Assembly: GCA_902780525.1 (NCBI GenBank)
Contig: CACZFL010000002.1
Location: 1 to 64,000, forward strand
DNA length: 64,000 nt
Origin: an uncultured bacterium
Lineage (GTDB): Bacteria; Cyanobacteriota; Vampirovibrionia; Gastranaerophilales; Gastranaerophilaceae
Direction of reading: 5' to 3'
Part shown: piece by piece, positions 24,921-34,953 of the stretch
How the letters are laid out: the number at the start of each line of letters is the position of its first letter
Position numbering within the stretch: the stretch's first letter is position 1
The notes under the pieces: generated by a model
The model's database searches: none
Seen by the model: the letters and a program-made list of their open reading frames with translations, nothing else
Told to the model about the DNA's origin: nothing
Made by a program: the position numbers and the translations under genes

Positions 24921-27479
24921 ATGGCTATAACTCCTGTACAACCGAATATCAAACATAATACAACTTATAGGGATGCTAAAAAACCTATTAAGACAACAAA
25001 CCTTGTTCATCCGCAAATCGCACAAGGACATCTTGTTCATGATTCTTTGCTTGCCATTCCCAAATTTTGGTGCAAAGATATCGCTTACGATCTGAAAGCC
25101 GTAAAAGACGGTTTCAGCGGAAAAGCTAAAGACCATCAGACAGGACGATTAAATGATGTCGGATTAAAACTGGGCGGTATCGGAATTGCTACATATTTGG
25201 CAACTCAAACATCTGACCCTAAAATGAGAGTTATGGAATATGTAGGCTTAGGAACGTTCCTTGCCTGCATGTCATTATATCCGATGATAGCAATAAACAC
25301 TCCGTCAAGACTGGTTCAGGGATATGATATCGGCAAAAAATACATTGACGATCAGGGACGCAAGAAATCAGTATTTCAGGATGGTAACTACATTCCATAT
25401 GATATGTACAGAGGCGAGTATGATGGCGAAAATCTTGATATCATCGGCGACAGAATGGGAATTCCGCGCAACATCAAGAATCGTCATGAGCTTATCAAAG
25501 AACAAATGAGAAAAATTGCAATCCAGAATAACACATTATGGATGCTAGGCGCAGGTTTTGCAACACCGGTTATGACTGCTCTTATGTGCAGCGGTTTAGA
25601 GCATGTGCTTTCTCCTGTTCTGGAAAAATTCCGAAACGGCAGAGCAAACTCCAAAATAAGCGATTTGCTTGAAAAAACACAACAAATGACGCTTAATGTT
25701 GATGAAATTATTAATAACGGTCTGAACAAAAAAGTTGAAAAGCTTTTAAAAGAATACAAAGACAAAGAACTTCCGAAAGAAAAATTTGAAGAACTTGTAA
25801 GAATGTTATCAAAAGAAACAGATGACAATCTTACAAAAGGTATAACTGAAGACCTCGATAAATTATTTAAAAGCGAAAAAAATGCTTTTGTTCTCGGAAA
25901 TGATTTCATCGATGAAGTCAACAAAGTTATCGATTCTGCCTCTAACGGAAGAAACAGCGAAACTTTTGCAGATATCTTTAAACCTTCACGTGTCGAACTG
26001 GAGGACACTATTGCAAAAACAGGTTCTGACGGTAAATATATAAATGCTGAGCAGCTGGATAAATTAAAAACAGAGCTGAAAAATATTTTTGAAAGAAAAA
26101 TAGAAGCAAGTTCCGGAAATAAAGAATTCCTCCGTATGCAGGAATATACGATTATAGATAATATCTCAAAACTTATCCAAAAAACACCTTCATCTTTTGT
26201 AAGCAAAAAAAGCATGAAAGAGGTTATAAATTTTGCAAGAGTTCTTGGCGAATTCAAAGCAAATAACAGAGCATTAGACAGGTGCAAGTCCGTCAAAGTT
26301 GAACACTCTCCCGAAACAATGCTTGCACGTTCATACAAAAAATTTGAAAATGCATTGTTTAGTGCACTTGATATAAAATTCGGCGAACTTAAGCAAATGA
26401 AAGAATCAGAAGCTTTCACAAAAGAGATTATTGAAAAGAAAATTCAGGCACTTGTAAGCAATGAAGCAAAATACAAAAAAACAGTTGCAAAATTAGCAAA
26501 AATTATGGCAACTACAGAGGTAAGGCTTCACGGAAAATCTGCAACCGAATCACACATAAAGAATTTGATTTCCGCTTATGAAAATAATTATAACAATACC
26601 GCAAAAAGAATAAATAATATAAGCAACAGCCATTTTACCAACACAATCAACAGACTTATCAAAGAAGATATCAACAATAACCTTGAAAACACAGTAAAAT
26701 CAAGAGAAGATTTGTTTGATATCATTGACGGACTGAAAGAACCTTTTAAAGCAACCGTGACAGAAAATGAAAATTACGGAGAAAACAAAATGCAGTGTGC
26801 CCGTGAATACTCAAAAGGGGTCGGTTCTTCAAAACGTATGTCAATATCACGTATTATTGACAGAATACAGGGCGTTGAGAACAGCCAGCGTCGTATGCTT
26901 CACGCTCTTGATGTATTTAAACGTGAGATTCCGAAAGATGAATACGGCAAACATCTGAACGCAGCACTAAAAGACATTCTTTTACAGGCAACATCTGCTG
27001 ACCATACCCTTAAATTAAATACAGAAAACAACCCGAAATACTATCAGGATTTAATGGCTGAAGGCTGGACAAAAGCTCTTAATGATACTACAAAAAAATC
27101 AATTCAGTCAGCCGGAGATGTAACAAAGGGTAGTGTATATGAAAGATTTGTAAAATACATCGAAAGATTCAGAAATATAATGGGGCAAAATAACATTGAC
27201 TTCAAAAAACCGGGTCACAGATTTGGCAAAGAGATAAAGAATTTCTACGGACCTGATTCAATTACCCTTATGCAGAAGTTTAACCTTGTTGCACAAAATC
27301 CGATAGATTTCTTTAAAAAGGCTGCAAAAACAAGATTTGAAAATCAGAAATGGTTGAGAATTGCATCAGGAATTGGCGGAGTAGTTATTGGTGCAACTGT
27401 TTTGGCACAATTCAGCTTCGGCAAGATTAAAAATCCCCACAACATACAAAAGCAGGTGAATGATGATACTATCAGTTAA
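24921..27479 (+). CDS. Large membrane-anchored coiled-coil protein of unknown function (852 aa), operon gene 2
   Basis: Not recognised. Short hydrophobic segments near 79-93, 104-123 and 208-224 suggest an N-terminal membrane domain. A very long hydrophilic, Lys/Glu/Asn-rich helical region (about 240-800) follows, with coiled-coil-like stretches such as NGLNKKVEKLLKEYKDKEL (near 268). A last hydrophobic segment near 820-836 (ASGIGGVVIGATVLAQF) precedes the end. A big soluble body held between membrane segments at both ends suggests a scaffold. It starts one base after gene 1 and overlaps gene 3 by 20 bases, so the three products are very likely made together. Confidence 0.75.
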   Translation: MAITPVQPNIKHNTTYRDAKKPIKTTNLVHPQIAQGHLVHDSLLAIPKFWCKDIAYDLKAVKDGFSGKAKDHQTGRLNDVGLKLGGIGIATYLATQTSDPKMRVMEYVGLGTFLACMSLYPMIAINTPSRLVQGYDIGKKYIDDQGRKKSVFQDGNYIPYDMYRGEYDGENLDIIGDRMGIPRNIKNRHELIKEQMRKIAIQNNTLWMLGAGFATPVMTALMCSGLEHVLSPVLEKFRNGRANSKISDLLEKTQQMTLNVDEIINNGLNKKVEKLLKEYKDKELPKEKFEELVRMLSKETDDNLTKGITEDLDKLFKSEKNAFVLGNDFIDEVNKVIDSASNGRNSETFADIFKPSRVELEDTIAKTGSDGKYINAEQLDKLKTELKNIFERKIEASSGNKEFLRMQEYTIIDNISKLIQKTPSSFVSKKSMKEVINFARVLGEFKANNRALDRCKSVKVEHSPETMLARSYKKFENALFSALDIKFGELKQMKESEAFTKEIIEKKIQALVSNEAKYKKTVAKLAKIMATTEVRLHGKSATESHIKNLISAYENNYNNTAKRINNISNSHFTNTINRLIKEDINNNLENTVKSREDLFDIIDGLKEPFKATVTENENYGENKMQCAREYSKGVGSSKRMSISRIIDRIQGVENSQRRMLHALDVFKREIPKDEYGKHLNAALKDILLQATSADHTLKLNTENNPKYYQDLMAEGWTKALNDTTKKSIQSAGDVTKGSVYERFVKYIERFRNIMGQNNIDFKKPGHRFGKEIKNFYGPDSITLMQKFNLVAQNPIDFFKKAAKTRFENQKWLRIASGIGGVVIGATVLAQFSFGKIKNPHNIQKQVNDDTIS

Positions 27480-29217
27480 CAGAACAGGTTTTAACAGAAT
27501 AACTAATTATACGGCATTCCATGGTGAATACCATACTTCTCCTGTCAAAAACGAAACAAAAGACAACAAGGTTTCTGAAAAGTACCTCGATAATCTTGCT
27601 ATGATTAACGCACCTGCCGTAAAAAAAGTTGATAACAAAAAAGCAGAAAATAAACCTTACAAGAATAATCTTCGCTCAATGATACAAAATAATGAATCAG
27701 TTATGCTGGCAATCGTTCCGAGAATTTTTAATGCAAAAGATTTGAACGGTGATGACAGAATATCAATAAAAAGCGGCGAACAGGTAGGAACATTTTTAAA
27801 CGCAATCGACAGACTCGACGAGCTGAAAGCTGACGGATTTAATACTATACACGTACTTCCTATCCACCCTACCGGCAAGAAAAATGCTATGGGAACAGCA
27901 GGCTCTCTGTATTCACCGTTAAAATTTATTGAAGATAACGGAGATTTAGCTATTGACCCGATGCTAATTGAACCGAATGACCCGAGAACTCCAAAAGAAC
28001 AGTTTAAAGCATTTATTGATGAATGTCATAAACGCAATATTAAAGTTATGCTTGACTTACCAAGCTGTGCATCGGTTGAACTTTTTGAAAACGAACCGGA
28101 GCTTATGGCATTTGGCAGAAACGGTGAAGATAAAACTCCTCAGGGCTGGGAAGATATCAGAATGTTTGAGCCCTGGGCAGATATTACAAAAAGGACTCTG
28201 AACCCCGCTTTATACGAAATGCACAGACAATACGTTGATGCTTGTATAGATTTGGGTATTGACGGAATAAGAGCAGACGTTGCACGTGCGAAACCGACAG
28301 AGTTTTGGGATAAATTAATAACATATTCTCATACAAAAGACCCTGAATTTGGTTGGCTTGCAGAAAGCTATACGTATGAGTGTGCGTCTCCTATGATAAA
28401 TATGCCCTTCGACAGACCCGAAGATTTATTAAATGCAGGTTTTGACGAATATTACGGGCAATATCACATTTTCCACGACTGGAGAAGTGCAACTGAGTTT
28501 AATGATTATATAAAATCTAACCTTGATATGTCTCACAGACTTCCGGCAGGAAAATCAGTAATCGGTTCTTTTCTGACACACGATGATGTTTCATCAATGT
28601 TACACGGCGGAGAGAACTTCTGTAAAATGACAACTGTTCTCCAATCTACAATCCCGATGTGCAATCCGTATTTTGTAGATGGTTTCCAGACAGGTGATTA
28701 TTATGATTACAAGTACAGAGATACAATCGATCCTGAAACACGCACTGACAGAAAAGAATCAAATGAACACCGTTTCCACCTTGCAATTTTCAACCTGGCA
28801 AGAAAACCAGGAGGAGAACATCCTGATATAGAACGTGTAATTCAGGGCTGTGCAAAAATGAGAGCGGAAAATCTGGATGTTTTGGCTGATCCTCATTCAA
28901 GCTTCATAGAGCTGGACAAAAGAGAAGATATGAATGACCAGATTATTACTTTCGCAAGACATAACAATGGCAGAACAATCCTGGTTGTCGCAAACAAAAA
29001 TCCGAACAGAAATGTAACAGGAATAATTGAGATTCCGGGGCTTAAGAAAGAACAAAAACTTGTAAATATGGTTCCTGAATACGGTGAAAAAAGTACATTC
29101 CAGACCGGGGACAACGAATTAAAGGTAAACCTTGCACCTGCCGATGCGTACGTGTTTGAAATAGATACACCATATCTTGAATCAGACAGAAAAGAACACG
29201 CTTACAGACAAAAATAA
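27460..29217 (+). CDS. GH13-family (alpha-amylase-like) glycosidase with N-terminal F-x-G motif
   Basis: A 585-aa TIM-barrel enzyme acting on alpha-glucans. The probable nucleophile is Asp273 (IRADVA), the acid/base Glu302 (WLAES) and the stabilising Asp375 (FLTHDD). The region-I motif, normally D-x-V-x-NH, reads DLPSCA near 199, so the Asn/His pair is missing. The C-terminal beta domain runs from about 470. There is no Sec signal; instead residues 1-22 carry the AFHG motif (19-22) found on the small F-x-G proteins, followed by a Lys/Asn-rich linker to about residue 70. It overlaps gene 2 by 20 bases. Specificity (hydrolase or transglycosylase) is open. Confidence 0.88.
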   Translation: MMILSVNRTGFNRITNYTAFHGEYHTSPVKNETKDNKVSEKYLDNLAMINAPAVKKVDNKKAENKPYKNNLRSMIQNNESVMLAIVPRIFNAKDLNGDDRISIKSGEQVGTFLNAIDRLDELKADGFNTIHVLPIHPTGKKNAMGTAGSLYSPLKFIEDNGDLAIDPMLIEPNDPRTPKEQFKAFIDECHKRNIKVMLDLPSCASVELFENEPELMAFGRNGEDKTPQGWEDIRMFEPWADITKRTLNPALYEMHRQYVDACIDLGIDGIRADVARAKPTEFWDKLITYSHTKDPEFGWLAESYTYECASPMINMPFDRPEDLLNAGFDEYYGQYHIFHDWRSATEFNDYIKSNLDMSHRLPAGKSVIGSFLTHDDVSSMLHGGENFCKMTTVLQSTIPMCNPYFVDGFQTGDYYDYKYRDTIDPETRTDRKESNEHRFHLAIFNLARKPGGEHPDIERVIQGCAKMRAENLDVLADPHSSFIELDKREDMNDQIITFARHNNGRTILVVANKNPNRNVTGIIEIPGLKKEQKLVNMVPEYGEKSTFQTGDNELKVNLAPADAYVFEIDTPYLESDRKEHAYRQK

Positions 29218-29233
29218 ATATTGTAATACAAGT

Positions 29234-30046
29234 TTAGTCAATGTAGCATTTAGGGTCTTCTCCGGTAACACCGGCATAAAGTTCCAGGAATTGTTTTGAA
29301 GGACTCATATTTATTTTTGTGATTAAAACTTCTTCTATCTGGAAAAACCCTACTTCTGCAGACATTTCAATATCAATTCGGATCGGCTTCTTTTCACCTC
29401 TGTGAATACTTATTCTGTCGATTGCATTTGCAGAATATTTATGAATATCTCCGACTTTTGGAGTTGTGTTGATTGCAAGAGGAATTTTTGCTCTGCCTTT
29501 AGTCATATCGCAACCGTCAGCGATAAGAATAATACCCGCTTCAATAGAATGGATTCTTCTTGAAGCCATATGTCCTATAATAGCTTCTATAGCAACAGAT
29601 TTTATGACGGTTCTCCGATGTAAATCATCAGGGAAAATATGCATAACTGCTCTTTCCAAAATTGGTTTAGCCAGTGTGACAGACATTTGCTCATGACCTT
29701 CACGGCCTATCATCATACCCAAATCATGCATAAGCCCTGCAAGAATAACAGCACACATACTGTCTTCAAAACAGCCTATTTCTTCTGCTTCTAGTGATGT
29801 TTTAATACCACTCTCGTGTATAATATTGAGCATTTTAATAGCATTTGCCGTTACCTGACGCATATGAACAGGACCGTGGTCATTGTACCCCAGACGTTTT
29901 ATTGAAACATTGTTTGCATAATCCTGCATTTCCTGTAATTCTGCATCATTAAAAAGATAATTTACAAGCTCCAGGCACTTGGGGTGATTCTGCAAACGTT
30001 TCAAAATTTTTGATTCTATTGAAACTTCTTTTACCGACTTCATCAT
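29234..30046 (-). CDS. HD-domain phosphohydrolase (270 aa)
   Basis: An HD-superfamily metal-dependent phosphohydrolase. The ligand set is visible: YNDHGPVHMRQV (near 54-65), the central HD in AGLMHDLGM (near 103-111), a GHE/GHM pair (REGHEQMS near 115, EAIIGHMASRR near 154) and LIADGCDM near 176. The C-terminal 70 residues are an added alpha/beta domain (KPIRIDIEMSAEVGFF). HD proteins act on nucleotides or cyclic dinucleotides; the substrate is not predictable here. It is convergent with the GH13 gene (16-base gap) and divergent from the pilus operon, with a leaderless-type promoter. Confidence 0.85.
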   Translation of the reverse strand: MMKSVKEVSIESKILKRLQNHPKCLELVNYLFNDAELQEMQDYANNVSIKRLGYNDHGPVHMRQVTANAIKMLNIIHESGIKTSLEAEEIGCFEDSMCAVILAGLMHDLGMMIGREGHEQMSVTLAKPILERAVMHIFPDDLHRRTVIKSVAIEAIIGHMASRRIHSIEAGIILIADGCDMTKGRAKIPLAINTTPKVGDIHKYSANAIDRISIHRGEKKPIRIDIEMSAEVGFFQIEEVLITKINMSPSKQFLELYAGVTGEDPKCYID

Positions 30047-30052
30047 ACTATC

Positions 30053-30080
30053 ATTTTAACATACAATTTCATTCTTTCAA
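30053..30080 (-). promoter_or_regulatory. Promoter of the HD-domain gene, leaderless
   Basis: On the minus strand TTGAAA (30080-30075) and TAAAAT (30058-30053) are 16 bases apart, and the ATG begins six bases after the -10 box. There is no SD, as expected for a transcript starting at the A of the ATG. Confidence 0.55.
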
Positions 30081-30266
30081 TAAAACTACGGAAAACATTA
30101 AAACAAAAAGAACAAATAAGACAAAATATAAACAAAAATAAAAATATTGCCATATATTAAAAATATGATATGATTATATTAGGTTTAGATAGTGTGAGAA
30201 TTTTTAATTTTTCCATTATATTTGAACTGACTAATATAAATAAATGATTTAATCGGCGGGAAATCG

Positions 30267-30295
30267 TTGTATATTTAATTATGTATTAGTATAAA
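30267..30295 (+). promoter_or_regulatory. Promoter of the pilus/secretion operon
   Basis: TTGTAT and TATAAA are spaced exactly 17 bases apart, predicting a start near 30302, about 18 bases before the first ATG of the pilus/secretion operon. Confidence 0.6.
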
Positions 30296-30319
30296 AGAGA
30301 GTTTTTATAGTTAGAAGTA

Positions 30320-31000
30320 ATGAGTAAACATAATATTATGAAGGAATTAGATTCAGAAACTATGACACTTACGGCGGAAGATTATCAAAAGAACTTTTCA
30401 GTCCGTAAAAAAAGGGGAAAACACCCTGCAAAATGGTATTGTTTATTGATTACTGTGCTAGTTATTATCTGTGCAGGAATCTTTATGGCAGCACCAAAAA
30501 TAACTTGTTTGGAAGCAGGAGAAACCATATCAATTACTGCTTCTCCAATAGCTGCAACTGCCGGCAAAAAGGATGTAATCTCAATACCAACAGGAATTGT
30601 TAAAGCGAATCCGTTTGTGCCGTACAGAAGTCTTGGAAATGAAATAAAACGACCAACAGAGCTGATAAACGATATTCCGAAGTTTGACCTTATTGCTCCT
30701 CCTGAAAAACTTGCTGCAGATTCAGACGCAGAAAAAATTCTCAGCACAACAATTTCAGGTATCTTGTACGATAAGTACAGTCCTACGGCAATAATAAAAA
30801 TTGACGGAAATGACTATTTGGTAAAAAAAGGCGACAAAGTTAATAAGTTTACAGTTATTGCAATCGAAAAAGACAGCGTAACCGTAAAATTAGGAAATAA
30901 TACCTATAAAGCCGGAATTGGCGAATTGTTAACCGATAGTTCGGTAAATTATAATGACGTTTCAAACTTAAATAAGAAATTCGGAGGAGAAAGACGATGA
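30320..31000 (+). CDS. PilP/GspC-like inner-membrane pilus or secretion protein
   Basis: A bitopic protein of 226 aa: basic N-terminus, one helix (WYCLLITVLVIICAGIFMA, 40-58), a Pro/Ala-rich linker, and a small beta domain (about 140-205). That domain has SGILYDKYSPTAIIKIDGNDYLVKKGDKVNKFTV, the strand pattern of PilP and GspC homology regions that contact the secretin. Its position immediately before the secretin, overlapping it by four bases (ATGA), fits either role. Sequence does not decide between type IV pilus and type II secretion. It is the first gene of a four-gene core. Confidence 0.72.
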   Translation: MSKHNIMKELDSETMTLTAEDYQKNFSVRKKRGKHPAKWYCLLITVLVIICAGIFMAAPKITCLEAGETISITASPIAATAGKKDVISIPTGIVKANPFVPYRSLGNEIKRPTELINDIPKFDLIAPPEKLAADSDAEKILSTTISGILYDKYSPTAIIKIDGNDYLVKKGDKVNKFTVIAIEKDSVTVKLGNNTYKAGIGELLTDSSVNYNDVSNLNKKFGGERR

Positions 31001-32868
31001 AGCATAATCATATAAAAGGTTTATTATCAGCAGCGTTATTATTAGCGTTTACCGTGCCTTCGGCAACGGCTTATTCGTCATATAACAGCAAATATAGTGC
31101 TAATACATTGCCGCAGCAAGCATCAACAGTTATTTCTGGTGATGTAAACTTAACAAAAGGTAATGAAAAGATTAACTTAAGCCTTCGCGATTCTGATGTA
31201 AAACAGGTTTTAAGAATGTTTGCCGACAAAGCAGGAATGAACATTGTATTTCATTCATCAGTAAACGGCAAAATTACATTAGACCTTGTTGATATGCCGA
31301 TTAACGATGCTTTTTCCCTGGTTCTTCAGGTAAGCGGACTGAATTATTACTCAAAAGATAATACCTTAGTTATCATATCAAAAGACAATACTGACAATGC
31401 CTCTTTCTCAAGACAGGAAATGATGGTTTTCCCTGTTCAGTATGTTAGTGCATCAAGCATTGCAGATTTCTTAAACAAAAATGTTTTTGCAATGAAAAAA
31501 GCAGGTATGTCAAGTGTAGAAGCTGCAACAGTTAATTCAGCAACAAACGAAGTAATTGTATTTGGTATGCCGTCTGATGCTGAGATTGTAAGAAAAGTTA
31601 TATCGCAGCTCGATAAAGAACCTATAAGCAAAACATATACTCTTAGCCATACAACGCCAAGAGAAATGGCTAATATGATTTGTAATATGCTATTACCGGC
31701 ACATGGTTCCAATAATTCCAGTGGCGGCAGCGGTTCAGATAGTTTTGGAAGGATAACAGGCGGTGCTTCCTCAACAAGTAACGACGCAGTTACAAATGTT
31801 GTTTTGGGAGAGGGGGTTGTTGCTTGTCAAACAACACAAAAAGCTTCGTCAAATGCAAGCGGTAATATTGCATTTGATGCACAGAATATTGCTATTGCAT
31901 ACTACCAATCTCGTGGTGCAGTCATGATGATTGGCGGTTCTGTTGCTCAACAAAATTTAGTTGAAGAATTCATTAAAGCAAACGATATAAAACAACGTCA
32001 GGCATATCTGGAACTGTCAATTGTTGAACTTAATGAGGACGGAAGTAAAGAATTCCAAAACAATTGGAGTCTTCAGTCACAAAACTGGGGAGTAACTTTT
32101 AATAATGGCAGAACAACCGGAGGCAGACCCGCATCACCTACACCAACCTGGTATGATACAACAAGGTATGAATGGGTTGACGGTAAATGGAGTGCTGATG
32201 GTAGTACATATACACCATCAAAATTCTATGCAATACCAGGCAAACAGCAGGGATTATATAATGCCGGCCCATACATTTCATGGCAGATGAATTATCTTAT
32301 TGAGAATAAAAAAGGCAGAGTTCTTGCAAATCCGAAAATTTTAATAACAAACGGACAACAATCTACTATAGATTTAACCGAAGATTATGTTGAAAAAGTA
32401 ACTTCTGAGTTCTTGTCTTCTACTTCTACCGGAGCAGGAGCTTCAGGTTCTGTTCAAAAAACATACACAATAGGGGATGATAAGGGTATTAAAATATCAT
32501 TAATACCGTTCATATCTCCCGATGGTTATGTAACAATGAATATTAAACCTGAATATTCTACAGAAGCAGGCAGAGAATATTCAACAAATACAGATGGTAC
32601 GAAAGATGTTGCAGCTACTTTATTGAACAGAAGAAAATTAGATTTGAAAAATGTAAGAATTAAAGATGGTGAGACTTTAGTAATCGGCGGCTTAATAAGA
32701 GAATCAGAAGATAAAATTGTTCAAAAAATTCCTGTATTGGGAGATTTACCGCTAGTTGGTGCAGCTTTCAGATCAACATCTTCCAAAAAGGTAAAAACGG
32801 AACTTGTTATAATGATTACACCAAAAATTATTAATGACGGAGAGGGTACCGTTGCGGATAGCTTGTAA
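30997..32868 (+). CDS. Secretin (PilQ/GspD family)
   Basis: Forms the gated outer-membrane channel of type IV pili or type II secretion. A signal peptide (1-25, ending ATA) is followed by N-domains: an STN-like segment (ISLRDSDVKQVLRMFADKAGMNIVF near 56) and NolW-like repeats (FPVQYVSASSIADFL near 148). A Ser/Gly-rich loop (GSNNSSGGSGSDS) follows near 235. The C-terminal secretin domain has VLANPKILITNGQQ near 440 and the final VIGGLIRESEDKIVQKIPVLGDLPLVGAAFRS signature split across 566-597. SD GGAG is good. At 623 aa it is of usual size. Confidence 0.93.
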   Translation: MKHNHIKGLLSAALLLAFTVPSATAYSSYNSKYSANTLPQQASTVISGDVNLTKGNEKINLSLRDSDVKQVLRMFADKAGMNIVFHSSVNGKITLDLVDMPINDAFSLVLQVSGLNYYSKDNTLVIISKDNTDNASFSRQEMMVFPVQYVSASSIADFLNKNVFAMKKAGMSSVEAATVNSATNEVIVFGMPSDAEIVRKVISQLDKEPISKTYTLSHTTPREMANMICNMLLPAHGSNNSSGGSGSDSFGRITGGASSTSNDAVTNVVLGEGVVACQTTQKASSNASGNIAFDAQNIAIAYYQSRGAVMMIGGSVAQQNLVEEFIKANDIKQRQAYLELSIVELNEDGSKEFQNNWSLQSQNWGVTFNNGRTTGGRPASPTPTWYDTTRYEWVDGKWSADGSTYTPSKFYAIPGKQQGLYNAGPYISWQMNYLIENKKGRVLANPKILITNGQQSTIDLTEDYVEKVTSEFLSSTSTGAGASGSVQKTYTIGDDKGIKISLIPFISPDGYVTMNIKPEYSTEAGREYSTNTDGTKDVAATLLNRRKLDLKNVRIKDGETLVIGGLIRESEDKIVQKIPVLGDLPLVGAAFRSTSSKKVKTELVIMITPKIINDGEGTVADSL

Positions 32869-34934
32869 TGTCTAATCAACTGGAAAAATTAAAAAACAGT
32901 ATAAACAAAGAATATGTTAAGCAATTTGAATCAAACCTGATGAAAACATCAGGTTTTATTCCAGTGGACAAAAGACAAAATAATTTTTACGTAATACTTA
33001 ACAAAGAATACACGAATAATAAAAACTCTATCTCAGGAATTATTCAGGAAAAACTTGGAGAAGTCGTTCCTCAATTTATTCCGTTGGAGCCGGACGCTTT
33101 TGATGAAGTTTTTAATGACATTGGTATAAAGACAAACCCAGATGCCAACGATACACAGATCATGGATAATTCAGAAAACAAAAATTCAGGTTCCAAAGAA
33201 TTGACTCCTGAGGATATGTTGATTGGTATAGGTTGGATAACTGAAGACCAGCTTACAGAGGCAAAACACCTGAGTGCCGAACGCAACGTTCCGCTTGATG
33301 GTATATTTTTTGAAAAACAAATACTTACTCCTGATAAAATCGCATCATATTTGCAGAAAAAATTTGGGAATAAGGTAATTTCAAAATCGGATATAAAAGT
33401 AAATGAAAAGATTTTGAAATTACTACCTGATGATTTTGTAGAAAAGAAAAAAGTGATAATAATGTCTTTGGAAAACGGCAATAAACTCGGCGTTGCAATG
33501 CTTAATCCGGAAGACAAAAACACAATCAAGGAGATATCGCTTTCTACCGGACGCAGTGTTAATGTATATACTGCGCCATATTACGTTTTCGACGGATATT
33601 TAAAAGAGTATTATATAAAAAAGAAATCTGAGCAATCTGCCAAAGAAACTGAACGTATCATTCAGAGTATTGAAGAAGAAACAGCGGAGTTTGCAGATGA
33701 AGATCAATTATGGGCACAGGTTGAAAAAGAACTTCAGGATGCAAGCGGTAACGTTGCAAAGTTTGTTTATAAAATTATTACTGATTCTATTGATGCAAAA
33801 GCTTCGGATATTCATATTGAGCCGCGTATCGGGTATTATGTCGTAAGGGTCAGACACGATGGTATATTAAAAAAAGTTCTTGATATCCCCGGAAGTATTG
33901 AACAGGCTGTTATAACCCGTTTTAAGGTATTGGCAAGAATGAATATCGCAGAACACAGACGTCCGCAAGACGGAACTTTTTCAATAAAGTATAACGACAG
34001 AATGTATGACTTCCGTATTAATACTTTACCCGTATCCGGCAAAGAAAAGGTTGTAATTCGTATTCTTGCTCCGGCTGTCAGTTTAAAAACAGCAGGCGAA
34101 AAAATGGTCATACAGGGCGCGACAGAAGAAGATATTAAGAAAATTCATGATATGGTCCAGTGTCCAAACGGAATTATCCTGACTTCAGGCCCAACAGGTT
34201 CCGGTAAAACAACCACCCTTTATACAATATTAAAATCTCTGAATAAAGAAGATGTTAATATTACAACAATCGAAGACCCTGTCGAAATTAAGCTTGAGGG
34301 TATAAATCAATCACAGGTAAATACAAAAGCAGACATTACTTTCGCTTCTTGTATGAGAGCCATTTTAAGACAAGACCCTGATATCATACTTGTCGGTGAA
34401 ATCCGTGACTTTGAAACTCTGGAAACAGCTATATCAGCTGCACTTACAGGTCACCTTGTTTTAAGCACGGTACACACAAACTCAGCAGCAGCAACTATTA
34501 CCCGTCTAATCGAAATGGGAGCTAAAGATTATCTTGTATCTTCTACATTAACTGGTGTTATCGCTCAGCGTCTTGTAAGAAGACTTTGTGATAACTGCAA
34601 AGAAGCGTATTTTCCTTCCGAAGAAGAAGCGAAACATATTTCAAACAATCCGGAAACACAAAAAGAAATAATGCAGACAAAACTATACAGAAAAAAAGGG
34701 TGTAAGGATTGCGGATATCTCGGTTACACAGGACGTATCGGTATTTATGAAATAATGCCTATAACAAGAGAAATAAAACGTCTTATTGCACAGGGTGCGC
34801 ACGATATAGAAATTGAAGAAACCGCTGTAGCTGCAGGAATGAAAACTCTTAAAGCTTCGTGTTTAAACCATATCTTAGCCGGTGAAACAACAACAAGTGA
34901 GTTTATAAGAGTATTAGGTTATGCAAATGAATAA
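32868..34934 (+). CDS. pilB: Type IV pilus/type II secretion assembly ATPase (PilB/GspE)
   Basis: A hexameric ATPase driving pilin polymerisation. The 688-aa protein begins with an MshEN-like N-terminal domain (GIGWITEDQLTEAKHLSAE near 121-140). The ATPase core follows: Walker A SGPTGSGKTTTL near 440, the Asp box TIEDPVE near 468, Walker B DPDIILVGEIRD near 502, and the His box STVHTN near 534. A tetracysteine zinc motif is split as CDNC and CKDC (near 566 and 610). The ATG overlaps the secretin stop by one base (TAATG). The extended form is closer to PilB than to retraction ATPase PilT. Confidence 0.94.
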   Translation: MSNQLEKLKNSINKEYVKQFESNLMKTSGFIPVDKRQNNFYVILNKEYTNNKNSISGIIQEKLGEVVPQFIPLEPDAFDEVFNDIGIKTNPDANDTQIMDNSENKNSGSKELTPEDMLIGIGWITEDQLTEAKHLSAERNVPLDGIFFEKQILTPDKIASYLQKKFGNKVISKSDIKVNEKILKLLPDDFVEKKKVIIMSLENGNKLGVAMLNPEDKNTIKEISLSTGRSVNVYTAPYYVFDGYLKEYYIKKKSEQSAKETERIIQSIEEETAEFADEDQLWAQVEKELQDASGNVAKFVYKIITDSIDAKASDIHIEPRIGYYVVRVRHDGILKKVLDIPGSIEQAVITRFKVLARMNIAEHRRPQDGTFSIKYNDRMYDFRINTLPVSGKEKVVIRILAPAVSLKTAGEKMVIQGATEEDIKKIHDMVQCPNGIILTSGPTGSGKTTTLYTILKSLNKEDVNITTIEDPVEIKLEGINQSQVNTKADITFASCMRAILRQDPDIILVGEIRDFETLETAISAALTGHLVLSTVHTNSAAATITRLIEMGAKDYLVSSTLTGVIAQRLVRRLCDNCKEAYFPSEEEAKHISNNPETQKEIMQTKLYRKKGCKDCGYLGYTGRIGIYEIMPITREIKRLIAQGAHDIEIEETAVAAGMKTLKASCLNHILAGETTTSEFIRVLGYANE

Positions 34935-34953
34935 AAAAAGGATATAGATAAAT

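Noticed and set aside
25484-26419. A 311-codon minus-strand frame inside the 852-aa gene
   Set aside because: Composition is Ser/Leu/Phe-rich as expected for the antisense of a Lys/Glu/Asn-rich gene; no SD, and the sense gene is part of a tight operon.
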